Source: Glandiceps talaboti
Taxonomy: Eukaryota > Hemichordata > Enteropneusta > Spengelidae
Direction of reading: 5' to 3'
Length of the DNA: 64,000 nucleotides
Assembly: GCF_964340395.1 (NCBI RefSeq)
Contig: NC_135563.1
Location: forward strand, 21,224,151 to 21,288,150
Part shown: piece after piece, positions 50,061 to 61,935 of the stretch
Layout: each line of letters starts with the position of its first letter
Numbering within the stretch: the stretch's first letter is position 1
Notes under the pieces: generated by a model
The model's input: only the letters and a program-made list of their open reading frames with translations
Told to the model about the DNA's origin: nothing
Database searches by the model: none
Made by a program: the position numbers and the translations under genes

Positions 50061-51260
50061 GAAACTAGTCGAAGATTCAAGCTCATTTACTAATGAGAAT
50101 TTAACCATTACATACGTTTTGGAAAGTGGATAGTGGAATAAATAAACATCTTCTAATCAGCAAATTGTCCTTTAAATTTATGCTTTCCGTTCAAAATCTT
50201 TTGTCATCATTATATGTTCTAAAAGTGTTTTCCTTTCGCAAGATGTGTACGTAAACATTGTACATAGCTTTCAAAATGACATCCAAACAATTGATTACTG
50301 TTTGTCGCACTGTTTGCCATTTTGATAGTATCAAACAATTGAGGTATACTTATGTCTTTCCCAACTGAAGATGTACAAAATTTTGGAAGGTATACTCCGG
50401 AATATTATATCCTCAATAGTGTGACATATGATCTTTTGAATACAAAACAAATATATGCTGGATACAAAAGAAATATATGCTGAACACTTAAAAGACTTTA
50501 ACTGAAGTTAAATAAGAAGACATTTGCTAAAATGACAACACAGTGGTGTTAAATACGCTGTGGAGAGTTGTGACAGAAAATTATTCTCAATTGGGTGTAT
50601 TGCGGAAATTAAACGAATGAAACAAAACCCCACCCAACCTGACTACGTAGTTATATAACACTTATAAAGTTGTCACACTGAGTTAGCTGTATAATGATGA
50701 CATGTAATTTTGTAGAAAGTGTTTGTTATATTCACAATATCCGGGCAATTGCACAAAGCTTACAGACAGCTGCCGTTGCATTAATGACTATTTTAAAGCT
50801 TTCAGTCATACGTCACAGTACTTCGAACAGGATCACGGTTTCCCGTCTACGTAGATTAAAACGCAATCTATACTAAACGTCTGTCATGTCATTGATTTTC
50901 ATCAATATAGACAATTTGTAGGTAACACTCGATAGAGCGTCAGTCGATATCACAACAGCGAAACTAAAGTACTTTGGACAATACCACTCAACTTGTTTGA
51001 CCATTTCTCCAAGAAATATTCACTTGCATGTCACGAGTAACCAGCAAAATAACTAGTTTTCATTAATGAATACTCCAGAAACAGAACATTTCGAAACTTA
51101 CTATCGGATAATTGTATGTAGAAAGTTTAGTAAATGGCACACACTTATAGGATGAGCATTTTTAACTGTTATATATATTTAAAAGTAATGAAAGAAATAA
51201 CATAATTTATGGGTAAAGCACATTTTATTTGATTATGGACGCTTCAAACATTCACTTAAC

Positions 51261-51562
51261 ACCCGAGACACTGAAAAACCTTTTTTTACGTATTTGAGAA
51301 AAATAATAATAAAATCGCGCAAATCGCGAAATAGGTGGTGCGGATATCAACTGAAAAAGGCAATGTAAAAGTATTCTTCCAATCTGTAATGGCTGTACAT
51401 CTGATAGGAAGAAATAAACAACACAGGGACCATTTGGAAAACAATGGAAAACCTGAACTAGACACTCACACCTGAAAAAATATAATAAAATAAAAAATCT
51501 ACCCACCCTACCTATTTAAAATTGAATGTAATCGGAACCACACACTTTTTTTTATTTGGCCT
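51261..51562. mobile_element. GGCCTAA-ended MITE family, copy 3 (left end lost)
   Basis: It shares the body (TATTCTTCCAATCTGTAATG, GGAACCACACACTTTTTTTT, TTTGGCC right end) with the copies at 18.9 and 43.1 kb, but begins only at the internal ACCCGAGACACTG, so the left terminal repeat is missing. Confidence 0.75.
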
Positions 51563-53891
51563 GATTGATATTTATATTAGGTTCTAAATCCAGAACAACA
51601 AACACATATAAAATGACCGCAAAATATGTTTAATGTTTTGATAATAAGTGCGATACTTTTTAATTTTAATGTCAGGATGGGGAAGGGACTATGATTACTA
51701 GAGAACTAAGGTTTAACTTGAACTGGTCTAATTTCTCTCTAAATACAAAATACAACACTTTGTACAGCAAAATTGCTTGTACGAATAAACTATGCTTACA
51801 TCTATAAATTTAGAGTACACTTGAAAATACTGATGGCTGGTTGTGGCAGATAAAACTACTCACAATGTTCGATGTAAAGTCTGTTTTGTCTTGTCACACT
51901 ATTGAAGCGCAGACCCGGTTAAACGTTGGGTTTCCAAGAAGTAACAGAGTGCAGAACTTCCCCATACAGGAATCGAACGGCATACTACAGCATCGGTGCG
52001 GTGTAGGTTCATCACATATCAAATTCTGAAGTGAAACTCCCAGAACTGTCAAGCATTGTCCCTTTTATACTAAGTGTCAAAACAACTCTCTTGCGACACA
52101 CGATTGGATGATTGCCACCAGGTGTCCTTCATAGTATATGAAAATTCGAAAAAGTTGTTTATTGTTCGAACATATGCTAAATGTACTACTTAACTGAAAT
52201 TATATGCGAGTAAACATGTTTCTCTCCAGAACTTGTCAACAACTGTGCCCGACCAACCCAATGTCACTGACCCCGGCCAATAACTTTACTTAAAACATGT
52301 CACCACTTAGGTGTTAAGCTTTAGCTTAAATTTTTAATTTCCTGGAATGCCTCGCCACAATGTAAGAAAGCATTTCCTAAGCCAAGGTTTTCCGATGTAG
52401 AATTAGTGAATATGATTGTTCTATGTCCCCTAAGCATATGTATATCAGTGTGAGAAAGTATGAAGTAATGTGAGGTAATTAGCTCTGAAGGGTTGTTTAT
52501 TCCCAAAACACCAGCCGCTACTCTTCACGTTTTACTGTACTATCATGATTTCCACATATCACTACAGAAAATATAAAGGAGGGTATTCAATGCAATTTTT
52601 TATCTCCATTTTGCGTACTACATTTTCAACATACTACACTCATCATATTTGTACATGAATTATTAATGGGATGATATTGGGGTCACCGTATAATGAAATT
52701 ACGCTCTCGTAAAATCGATAGACTTTTAAGAAAATATTTCAGTTACATAGTTATCATTATTATGGTTATAATTCCTACCAAATGTCTGATGTAATATATT
52801 TCTTTTTTACCATCAGTTTGTTGAAGTATTGATATTGAAATAATAACTGAAATGACGTATCTGAACACAGTTTTAACAATAGTGATGCATTTTATCAATA
52901 CTTTCTTTGATACAAATTTTCAATATCAGACAAATTGCAGCATATAGCCAAAATGACCATACTGCTCCAATGCTGTTATTATATATAGAAAGGCGTCGGC
53001 TAAATATCACACCAGTCTGCCAAGTGAAATCAAAGTTTCTTCGTCCTCTTATGCAATTAAAAGAGAAGCTTTGTTCTTCCTTTAAACATCAATTCATTGG
53101 AATATTAAGTTAAAATTTCACAACCCCCCTCTTCCACACGCCTTTAAACCAAACACCATATATGTATGTCCAATCAACGATGAGGTTAATTTGCATTGAA
53201 CTATTCTTCATCCAGACACCTCTCGAAACACCCTTGCCAATATCAGGCAGTCTTTTGGCCAACAATCGCCTCTTGACACAATTCCCATGGAATATGCAAT
53301 GATTAAGATTTGAACAATTTTCCATCAACATTTTAAATTCTATGCCCGCCAAATACTTACGCAACGGATCTTTAGTATAAGTCGTTTGCACACACAAATC
53401 AAAACTAAACCTTAAATCTTCGATCGTATTTCTACTAGATTAATTTAATAGTTATAGAAATTGGCAGAAAGGTCATCACACTAGTTATTCTGTGTTAATG
53501 CATGCCATCAAACGCTTAATTACACACTGGACAAAGTAATAAAACATCGCCTGCAATGTAAGTGCACGTAAATCATGTCTAGTATATTTTGGCTTTAAGA
53601 CAGATTTTGATTAATATAGCAATTGGGGTAATTCCAGTTGCAAAATAAATCTGCGTGGTTGTGACAACTTTATATAAATATATATTGCACATATATAGTA
53701 TGAAGAGCAAAAGAAGTGCACATAAAAGAAAATCAACATACGATTTTTTAAGAGACCGGGTTATCGATAATCAAACTATAATCACACACACTCATACGAT
53801 GCATAACACTAAATTACTACGAAACTACAATATGAAGGTGAGCAAATTCAATCATGAACATTAAGTTTTAAATCGATTGAACATAGATATT

Positions 53892-53964
53892 GTGTATGTA
53901 TGTATGTATGTATGTATGTATGTATGTATGTATGTATGTATGTATGTATGTATGTATGTATGTA

Positions 53965-54008
<44 letters not shown>

Positions 54009-54058
54009 CGAGCGTGCGTGCGTGCGTGTGCGTGTGCGTGTGCGTGTGTGTGTGTGTT
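53892..54058. repeat. Microsatellites (TATG)n, (TG)n and (TGCG)n
   Basis: A compound microsatellite; frames on both strands are artefacts. Confidence 0.97.
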
Positions 54059-54328
54059 GTTACATGCCGATCAACATAAGGATCGGGTGCAACATCTAAA
54101 CCTCTATATCTCAAAGCATACCTATATGGATACTATATATCAATTTGTGAAAATTAATAAAATGCAATAAATTCGCATTTCATTGATATTTCTTGCTTGT
54201 TTGGTGGAGAAGATCTGTTATACTTTGGACTGTAGTCGAAACAGTCTTCTGTACTCTGCACGTACATGTATAAAGTTATCGTACTGTTTGGTTTTGTATT
54301 TCTGTTGAAACATTCACCACTCACACAG

Positions 54329-54334
54329 TTTATT
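54329..54334 (-). terminator. Poly(A) signal of the GPCR gene
   Basis: Minus-strand AATAAA about 150 bp after the GPCR stop codon, a suitable place for the end of a short 3' UTR. Confidence 0.45.
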
Positions 54335-54481
54335 ACACTTTGCATGTTTACTTTATCCATTTGTCAGAATTTTCAAACTGACGTACGCTGTTCGGTAGTT
54401 TTATGGTATAGGTATGCAAATACAACCGCCAAGTTCACCTATATATACACCAAAGTCCTTGGGGAACACCAATCATGCTGC

Positions 54482-55768
54482 TCATCTCCTCCGAGATTGC
54501 TTTTTCTTGTACTTACTTCTCCATATAAGCTTGTAGAAAGCTCGCCTAAAGTCTTTATTAAAAACAGTATAGATAACTGGATTACAGCAACTGTTGACGT
54601 AACCAAGCCATACTAAAAAAGCCTCAAGTTTTCTAGGTGGCGGGCAATCACAAAAGGGAACGATGACGTACATCAAGAAATACGGAAACCAACAGATTAT
54701 GAAGAGTCCCATAACAATACCTAAAGTTGTAGCTGCTTTCCTTTCACGCATTACATTTATTTTTTGCTTTTCATGGTGAAGTTTGGTATGGAAATTTCGC
54801 ACAGAGACACACTTCCCACTGCTATCCCTATTTCCTGGATCGCTGCTAGATTCATCATGGTCTTGATAGGTGATGTCAGGCTCCATTTCTGAAGTTTCCT
54901 GTGTCGTCCCATTTTTGAACGGTGTACTTGTTGAGGGGGTTGCTTGCACTGTGTACGCTTTGCTGGACTTTGTGCACTTACTGTCACCATCACTCTGGAT
55001 GTTATTACCCAGGTACGTTGTGCCCGACATTATCATTTGTTTGCTGCGATGTTTACCGCGTATTCTGTCTCTCGCTGCTATCCATATACGATAGTACACA
55101 AAGACCATGATCAGAAACGGCAGAAAAAAAGCTGCGATGGCAGAGAAAACAGTATACCCTTTGTGACTGGTAATATGGCATATAATAGCCCATTGATTTA
55201 CTCCCGGGCCTCTATCAGAGTCATTATTCAAACCAAGCAATGGGGGAACTGATATCGCAGCACTTACAAGCCAAACAATTAATATAGCTAACAGAATATT
55301 CTTTTTCGTTCTCCTTGTGGCGTAGTTAATCGGATCAGTTATGGCCATGTAACGATCAATGGCTATAGCACACAAGTTACAAATTGAAGCAGTGCACACC
55401 ATCAAGTCACTGGTTGTCCATATATCACAGATAATAAATCCAAACGGCCAGTAGCCGATAACATGATTAGCAACGGCAAAGGGAAGAACAAACACTGCAA
55501 TGGTCAAGTCAGCCACAGCTAATGACACCAAAAAGTAATTCTGCACCTGTTGAAGGGCTCTTTCAGTGTTGATGGCCACAATTACAAAGATATTTCCGGT
55601 TGCCGTCACCAAGAGTAGAACAACCATTGCCACAGCTGACAATACCATCTCCCAGAGGGGTAGATTGTCTGCATCGAGAGGATGTCTGTAAGGTGTTGAT
55701 GAATTTTCCAACGACACATTGCTTGAAATATTATAGTTTGTATTATTAGGCTCCATTGAGTATATCAT
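54482..55768 (-). CDS. Aminergic GPCR, octopamine/tyramine receptor-like
   Basis: A single coding exon of 428 aa, a complete class A receptor. The N-terminus has four sequons (N8, N13, N17, N22). TM1 holds GN (N59); TM2 LAVAD (D87); C114 and C197 form the expected disulfide; TM3 carries amine-binding D121 (3.32) and DRY at 138-140; TM5 has S209 (5.42) and P217; the third intracellular loop is long (~115 aa) and polar; TM6 is CWFPY (W360, Y363); TM7 has WLGY (Y390) and NPVIY. The stretch DRYMAITDPINYATRRT and the TM5-6 context match invertebrate tyramine/octopamine receptors better than dopamine, serotonin or adrenergic ones. The C-tail is short and basic, without a palmitoylation cysteine. 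The ligand is inferred, not proven. Met5 is an alternative start. Confidence 0.95.
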   Translation of the reverse strand: MIYSMEPNNTNYNISSNVSLENSSTPYRHPLDADNLPLWEMVLSAVAMVVLLLVTATGNIFVIVAINTERALQQVQNYFLVSLAVADLTIAVFVLPFAVANHVIGYWPFGFIICDIWTTSDLMVCTASICNLCAIAIDRYMAITDPINYATRRTKKNILLAILIVWLVSAAISVPPLLGLNNDSDRGPGVNQWAIICHITSHKGYTVFSAIAAFFLPFLIMVFVYYRIWIAARDRIRGKHRSKQMIMSGTTYLGNNIQSDGDSKCTKSSKAYTVQATPSTSTPFKNGTTQETSEMEPDITYQDHDESSSDPGNRDSSGKCVSVRNFHTKLHHEKQKINVMRERKAATTLGIVMGLFIICWFPYFLMYVIVPFCDCPPPRKLEAFLVWLGYVNSCCNPVIYTVFNKDFRRAFYKLIWRSKYKKKQSRRR

Positions 55769-55792
55769 CTAGATGAGGAATAAGAAAAGAAT
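55769..55792 (-). promoter_or_regulatory. 3' splice site directly before the GPCR ATG
   Basis: On the minus strand a pyrimidine-rich tract (TTCTTTTCTTATTCCTCATC) ends TAG immediately before ATGATATAC. It looks like a true intron end, so the coding exon is probably preceded by one or more non-coding 5' exons further right (above 55.8 kb). I cannot identify them. Confidence 0.6.
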
Positions 55793-58700
55793 TATCAATA
55801 TTAATTTCGTCGAATATTTTTTTAAACAAGCAGCAAACATTAAACGTATACATGATCTCCTTACATGGAAAACGTCAATGGTCGCTCAAACCGTTATTCA
55901 ACTCCGTGGATAAATTAATGTCTTTTCTGGTATTACGGGTGTGGCTTGCATCCTATATGAATCATATGTCTAATTAATGACATTTACAAATTAGATGGTA
56001 TAATAATGAATGGTTGATCAGATTGCCATCTTACATGTGGATAAATCGAAGTTGTCATGATCAACACATGACTTAAAGATGATTGACATGACTTGCATCT
56101 TCTTTGAATATTTTGCATAATTCTTAAATTTACTGATGAGATCATGAATGGTTGATTGTATTTTCATCTTACTTGGTGGATAAATTGATAGACGTCATAA
56201 CACGTGGACTATTAATGATTGACGTTTTCATATAGCCTTTAATGATTGGCTTAGATCGTGTCACATGATATGGACTCTTGACCCATATAGTTAGTGACCT
56301 CATTTTGTATATAGGGGCACTAGTCACGTGGGCTGAACAGGTGTTGTGGTATGCAGTCGAGGTCGAAAGCTCCCCTTTCTTATTGAAATATCTGTCATAA
56401 CGGGAGGGGTTAAATTAAATTTCTTAGTTATGCTTAATTTGCTGACTTCAAGCCATAAAATTGAAACAGTGGAAAGTAACAACTGCTTGTAAAATAGCCT
56501 TTAATATATTCATATTTTGGAATGTGTGCAAGTGGTGCATGCATTTGACAATTTATTTAGGCAATCTTTACAGCTATCGGTTGAATGTTTCATAGATAAT
56601 AAATAACTACGGTGCCTTTATCAAAAAATGTTATTAACTGAAAGCAAACATTGTCAAAACGTTGCTTAACTTTACTGTATTTAACCACAATTCAATTAAA
56701 TGACATATTTAGGAGCTAGTATTAAGATTTTGAGTTAGCACAATGTTTAATAACACGGAGTGGCTGACCATGCATCTTTGAGCTTTTCTAAGTTCTGCTT
56801 TGGAAAGAAGGTCGGTGCAGATGTCCTGGACAAGGTTGGTTTAATACTGAATCCAAAAAAATCGATCCATCTATTTATATATAAATTTAATGTGTATTCT
56901 ATGTTAAGTATGATCAATACCTTTGTCTCGTTCGATATGTGAGGAGGAATTCCATTGCAAGTGTGAAGAAAATCGATTTTACTCTTCTCGTGTATAAATT
57001 TAAATGAATTTAACAAATCAATGCTTGTGGAATATATCAAGGTAACATTTGTTTGTGCATGTCATAATCTGATGACTGACATGGCTTTCTGCAAATGATG
57101 AATATCGTATTCTTGACAGACAAGTAGGGGTAATGCAATAACGCCAGCGAGAGGAACACATTCATTTCACTTTCAGTTTCAATAGCGATAGCCTTATCAT
57201 CAGAAGTAATCCACATACGAGTAAAGGCTGTCAGAATGCTATCAAGAAAATGGAAACTATTTATTACAGTTTGATAGAAATGTTGGGAGCCTAGGTTTCT
57301 TTGTCAATAAGACGTTATTGTCTAGTTACATGTGTATATATATTATCAATTACTAGAGAGTTTATTCGTGTAATTATTAATATATAACAATACCGCCTCT
57401 GTATGAAATAATATGGATGACTGAAAAAAGACGTGCCTTTGAGATAATATGAATACAGTTTGTATCATCACCAATGTAAATTGGGCGAATTTTACAAAGG
57501 TTGCAGCTTAACATGTTACTATACCCATTCACGAGGCGACTAGTGGACAACAGCTTAATCGGTTCAAACTATACGTATCCTTGGCGACAACATATTTAGA
57601 TTTTAGTTATATACAGAACAGAATATCTTCCTTTGGATTTTTGTTCCTACACATTAGTTGTTAGACTACAACATTCTTAGCTATAGTTGTCATATATGAT
57701 ATACCCCTTAATTGGCAAAATAAATTATAACAAACTATACGAATTGCAGCTTGCATGCCTAAGTTATTGCCTTATATTTGTAGCAGAGCATTTGAGTAAT
57801 AAGTTACAACCCCCCCCCCCACACACACACACACGAGTGTGTGTGCGTGTACTTATGAATTCTAACGTATTGTATACCTCGAACACATATTGTTTGATAT
57901 ACCTAGTGTCTATTACACCCCATGTGCCTCTACACTACATATTAAATCATACATTATTTCTCGGCATTTCATATTTACTATTAAACACAAGAGATTCATT
58001 TGATAGTGTCAATGTTCAGTAATGAAATTCACGAGTTCATGGATATATCTACCAAGTCCTGAAATTGCTCCAGGTAATTTTCTTCATTTAATTCATTGTT
58101 GTTCAAATGAACATCTTTTGCTCTCAACCTTGAAATGTCTGCTTAGTATATTTAGTCGCCTTGGTTACCGTTAACCTGAATTTCACGTATTTTACGTATG
58201 AACACATGGTATGGTCAGGTGACAACCACTCCCCTGAGTAGCGCGTGCAAACCCCTTAGTGCGCAATGCATCTGGGACCGGCAACAGGTCTATTTGAACC
58301 ACGATCTGTATACCATAGGGGATAAGTATTGTGCAGTGATTACAAAGATTTATCAACTCCATATTATTTCATCAACTTACTTTGAGTATGAGATGACCCT
58401 GGGAGAGGGGAGGGGGTGGTGATGACAGGAAGATAAAGGGACATAAATGCGAGTGAGTAAAAACGATCAGCAGCAAGTGTAACCATGGAGGACGGCTATG
58501 TAAAGCATTGATATTGAATTATTCAACCGTTAATATTGTCACAGCACTTGTTAAACATATACTTTGTATGATACAAATTGCGGTATGAATTTTTAATGTA
58601 CCCATATTCAACATTAATATTAAATAAATATTACAAGTCGATATGGCTCAGATGTTTCACTTATTCGCCCTAGGAAGACTTTATAAAATCTTGTCGAGCA

Positions 58701-59813
58701 TGGCAAAATGATTTCCCACATGATGCCATAGTAGTTATTCATATGAGCCAAACATCTCAAAATTGTATTGCAATATCATAATAACTTTAATTTAGTGGCA
58801 CTTATGATGTTGTAGGTTGTGATGATGCCGTATGCATAAAATAATGAGGGCTCACAGACTGCAAACTTGTATTGCAAAACGTCGATGAAAGATAACTTTC
58901 TTTAACAGTGTGGTAATATTCCTCAGAACAACAGCTAGCTAACAAATAAGTTGATCATTGCACCAGGTGTTTCTATGAATGTACTCAATCATCATCTTGG
59001 TCTGAAGTTAATGTGATTATAATCGATCCAGCTCGACTTGTTATGTGTTGAGCGACAATAGGGAACTTGCAAACCCACCATGTTGAATGTTGCATCATGG
59101 GAAATGTGATAATAAATACTCATCAATTAGCATTATAAACAATGTTGATACATTGTTTGTAACCACAAATAATCCATTCATAGGTACCCTGACCATTGTG
59201 GGAGGTTTATTTTATCGGTAGCTCCAGATTGGGTATTACGATAACCTCAGATAATCCCATAGTCCTTTGCGTCTGAGCATGCTCAGTCTGGATTGCAAGT
59301 TCCCTGTTGTTTCACGTCCTAATCGGGTCGATTCTTTAGCCCAAAAAATAATCTAGTGACAGGTAGTTGATAACACGTGATGGAATTGAACTGTCGAGGA
59401 ATTTCCAAATAGCAGTAATATGTTGGCTTTGCATTCACACCATAATAGTATGAACCAGTCATTTGACAATGTATATATGGCTGCATTGAATACAGAGCTG
59501 CGAGTTGAGAGATGAGGCGGAAGAACTGTTGCCACTCAACGTAACAGCAAGTCTGGTAGAGTAGATTGCAATAACACTATATGCATTGGGTACATTGAGT
59601 AGAAGGTAAATGAACTTCATTTCAAAGTAAGTCAGGAAAGGGAATCACATTTAATCTACCAGTAGTAGTAGTGATGTAAGGATATTACACTAGAAAAAAG
59701 CAATATTGTTGGTTTCCTCAGGCGTCGATATATTGCGGCGATTCTTTAAACTATCCCTATTACTCGTGGACTAATAAACAGATATCACGCCTGAAAGAAA
59801 TTTAGTTAACAGA

Positions 59814-59930
59814 TTTATACTGTGTTGAGTTAGAATAATGTATACCTTTGTGATGAGTCTCCCTGATACAAGTCAAGAGGTGTTTCAAAATTGTAATAAA
59901 GATTGGTTTCCGTAGTTCGCCTTCCTTATA
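59814..59930. repeat. Dispersed repeat, copy 1
   Basis: TATACCTTTGTGATGAGTCT continues CCCTGATACAAG and AGGTGTTTCAAAATTGTA. The same text recurs at 61844-61935 in the same orientation. Type unknown. Apart from this pair, 55.8-64 kb shows only short runs such as (AGAC)n at 60172-60196 and a C/CA/GT run at 57810-57850. Confidence 0.65.
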
Positions 59931-61843
59931 TCAATACTAACCAAAGGATCTTGCGCCTCCGAAAGCTGTCAATGTGAAGGCTTGCAGTATCAAGGACAAT
60001 GGTTATTCTGTAAAAAAAATGAACAACATGTTAACAAATCGATCGGATGTATATTTTCAGAATGTTTTCAGCACAAGTTCACATCAAATTCAAACATGCC
60101 ATGTCAAGAATTGCAAGCTATCGTGCACACATGTGTCAGTAGGTAAGTTTACATATGGACTCAGGCCGAAGGACAGACAGACAGACAGACAGACAGTCAT
60201 ATAACCAATTTTATATTTGTGTTCAGAAACTTTGCCTGAAGTAATTTTCTCCTTAAAAATATGAACCTGACTCAAATTAACGCTGTATAGATACATTTAT
60301 AATACTTTTATCATGAAACATTCTATCAGCGACAGATACTAGTATTTGAATTATATATCGTAGGAATGTTTTCCAAAGTGAGATCGTATGTCAATTGATA
60401 TTTTCCCAAATGACCCCCACATACGCACTTCAAATCGTGATTTCCAAGATGACCGCCCCATCTAAACACCACCGTCCCAGCCATTTAATGACCGTTCCCT
60501 TATTCCAAAATGTACAATTGACAAAATGCCAAAGACTGATAACAGCACTGCTAGTGGCTATCTCGTGTATTTTCTTTTCAGGTGTATATTGCTGTTTGAC
60601 TATTTGATTATAATTGTATGGGGTATCTACTTGCCATAGCTGATAAAATAAAACTCCGAGTGATATGCGTAGAATATCTATATACGAGTCGGTTTTGTGA
60701 AGACGTCATTAGGAAAAATCACAGCAGGCCACAGGCCAACATCAAAAAAGACCGGACAACATCATATGTTTTTTTTTAGGTTTGCGCATGGCCCAGTTGT
60801 TGCCAATGGCAGCGTCTGTAGCATCAGTGGGGTGCAATAATTCGTACATGATGATTTCTCACAAAAGCAACAACATCATATGTCTAGTTCCTTGGGGGAA
60901 AGTGGTCGAGCATTGACAAAGTTTGTTTCATGAACTGACGTACGAACTATGATGTTGTACAGATAAGATTATTGAACATTTTGTTTTGTAACATACATAT
61001 CATTTTCTTGTCTCCTTGCCAACTCAATAGTTTGCAGGAAGGGAAACTGCGGCGATAATGAAATCCGTTATTGAAACATCACAGAAATATGCAAAACCAG
61101 TCCTTTTTGTCAAAGTGGTCGCACATTTCAGTTTTATTTTTTTTTAAATGCGGAAATCGCAGAGCTTCAAGACAAGAGACTAGTAAATTTTCTGTGAAGG
61201 CATGTCCGTCATCAATCAGTTCATATTGATTTAGGCATTATCGTAAAAATCAGTGACCGGTGAACGTCACAAAAATAACATATACCACATGACAATGTAA
61301 TATACACAACATTACATTTGTGCGTACAAGAAGACCTGGCTTTTTATCACTGTCATTAACCTTCCTTTCACTGCCTTGACAATAGCGTGAGCAAAATTGA
61401 GTCATGTTCAAATATAACATTTGACACCTGTCATGAATATTTAAGACTTTGTCAATACTTGTCTGTTTAAAAATCGTACAACTTAACCCAGGCAATTCTT
61501 AAGTCATCCAACCCTATTATTGAATTTTAACTTCACAATCACACAATGTCAGCTTATTTGGTCAACATTTCCAATTACGATTTTGGAAGACAAATTGGAT
61601 TTTGTTCTCCGTGAGTGACTGCATATTAAGGCTTCAGGGTGAAATTCATTCACAAATGATGCTATCAGGAATGCATTTCTATAATCCCACTTGCCTAACT
61701 GAATACACGCACTAATGTTAATGGAAACCCTTGAAATACCATATCAGTTTCAAATTTATCTTGTCAACTGTTCTTTTTCCCCCCTACAACATGTCTTGAA
61801 ATTAATACATGGATATAGCTAAAACACGGATAATGGATTTACA

Positions 61844-61935
61844 CTTTATTGTGTTAGAATATTGTATACCTGTGATGGGTCTCCCTGATACAAGAGGTGT
61901 TGCAAAATTATAGTTCGTCTGTGGCTAAGGCTAGT
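61844..61935. repeat. Dispersed repeat, copy 2
   Basis: TGTATACCTGTGATGGGTCT continues CCCTGATACAAGAGGTG, a diverged direct copy of the stretch at 59.8 kb. It lacks the bases TCAAG before AGGTG. Confidence 0.65.
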
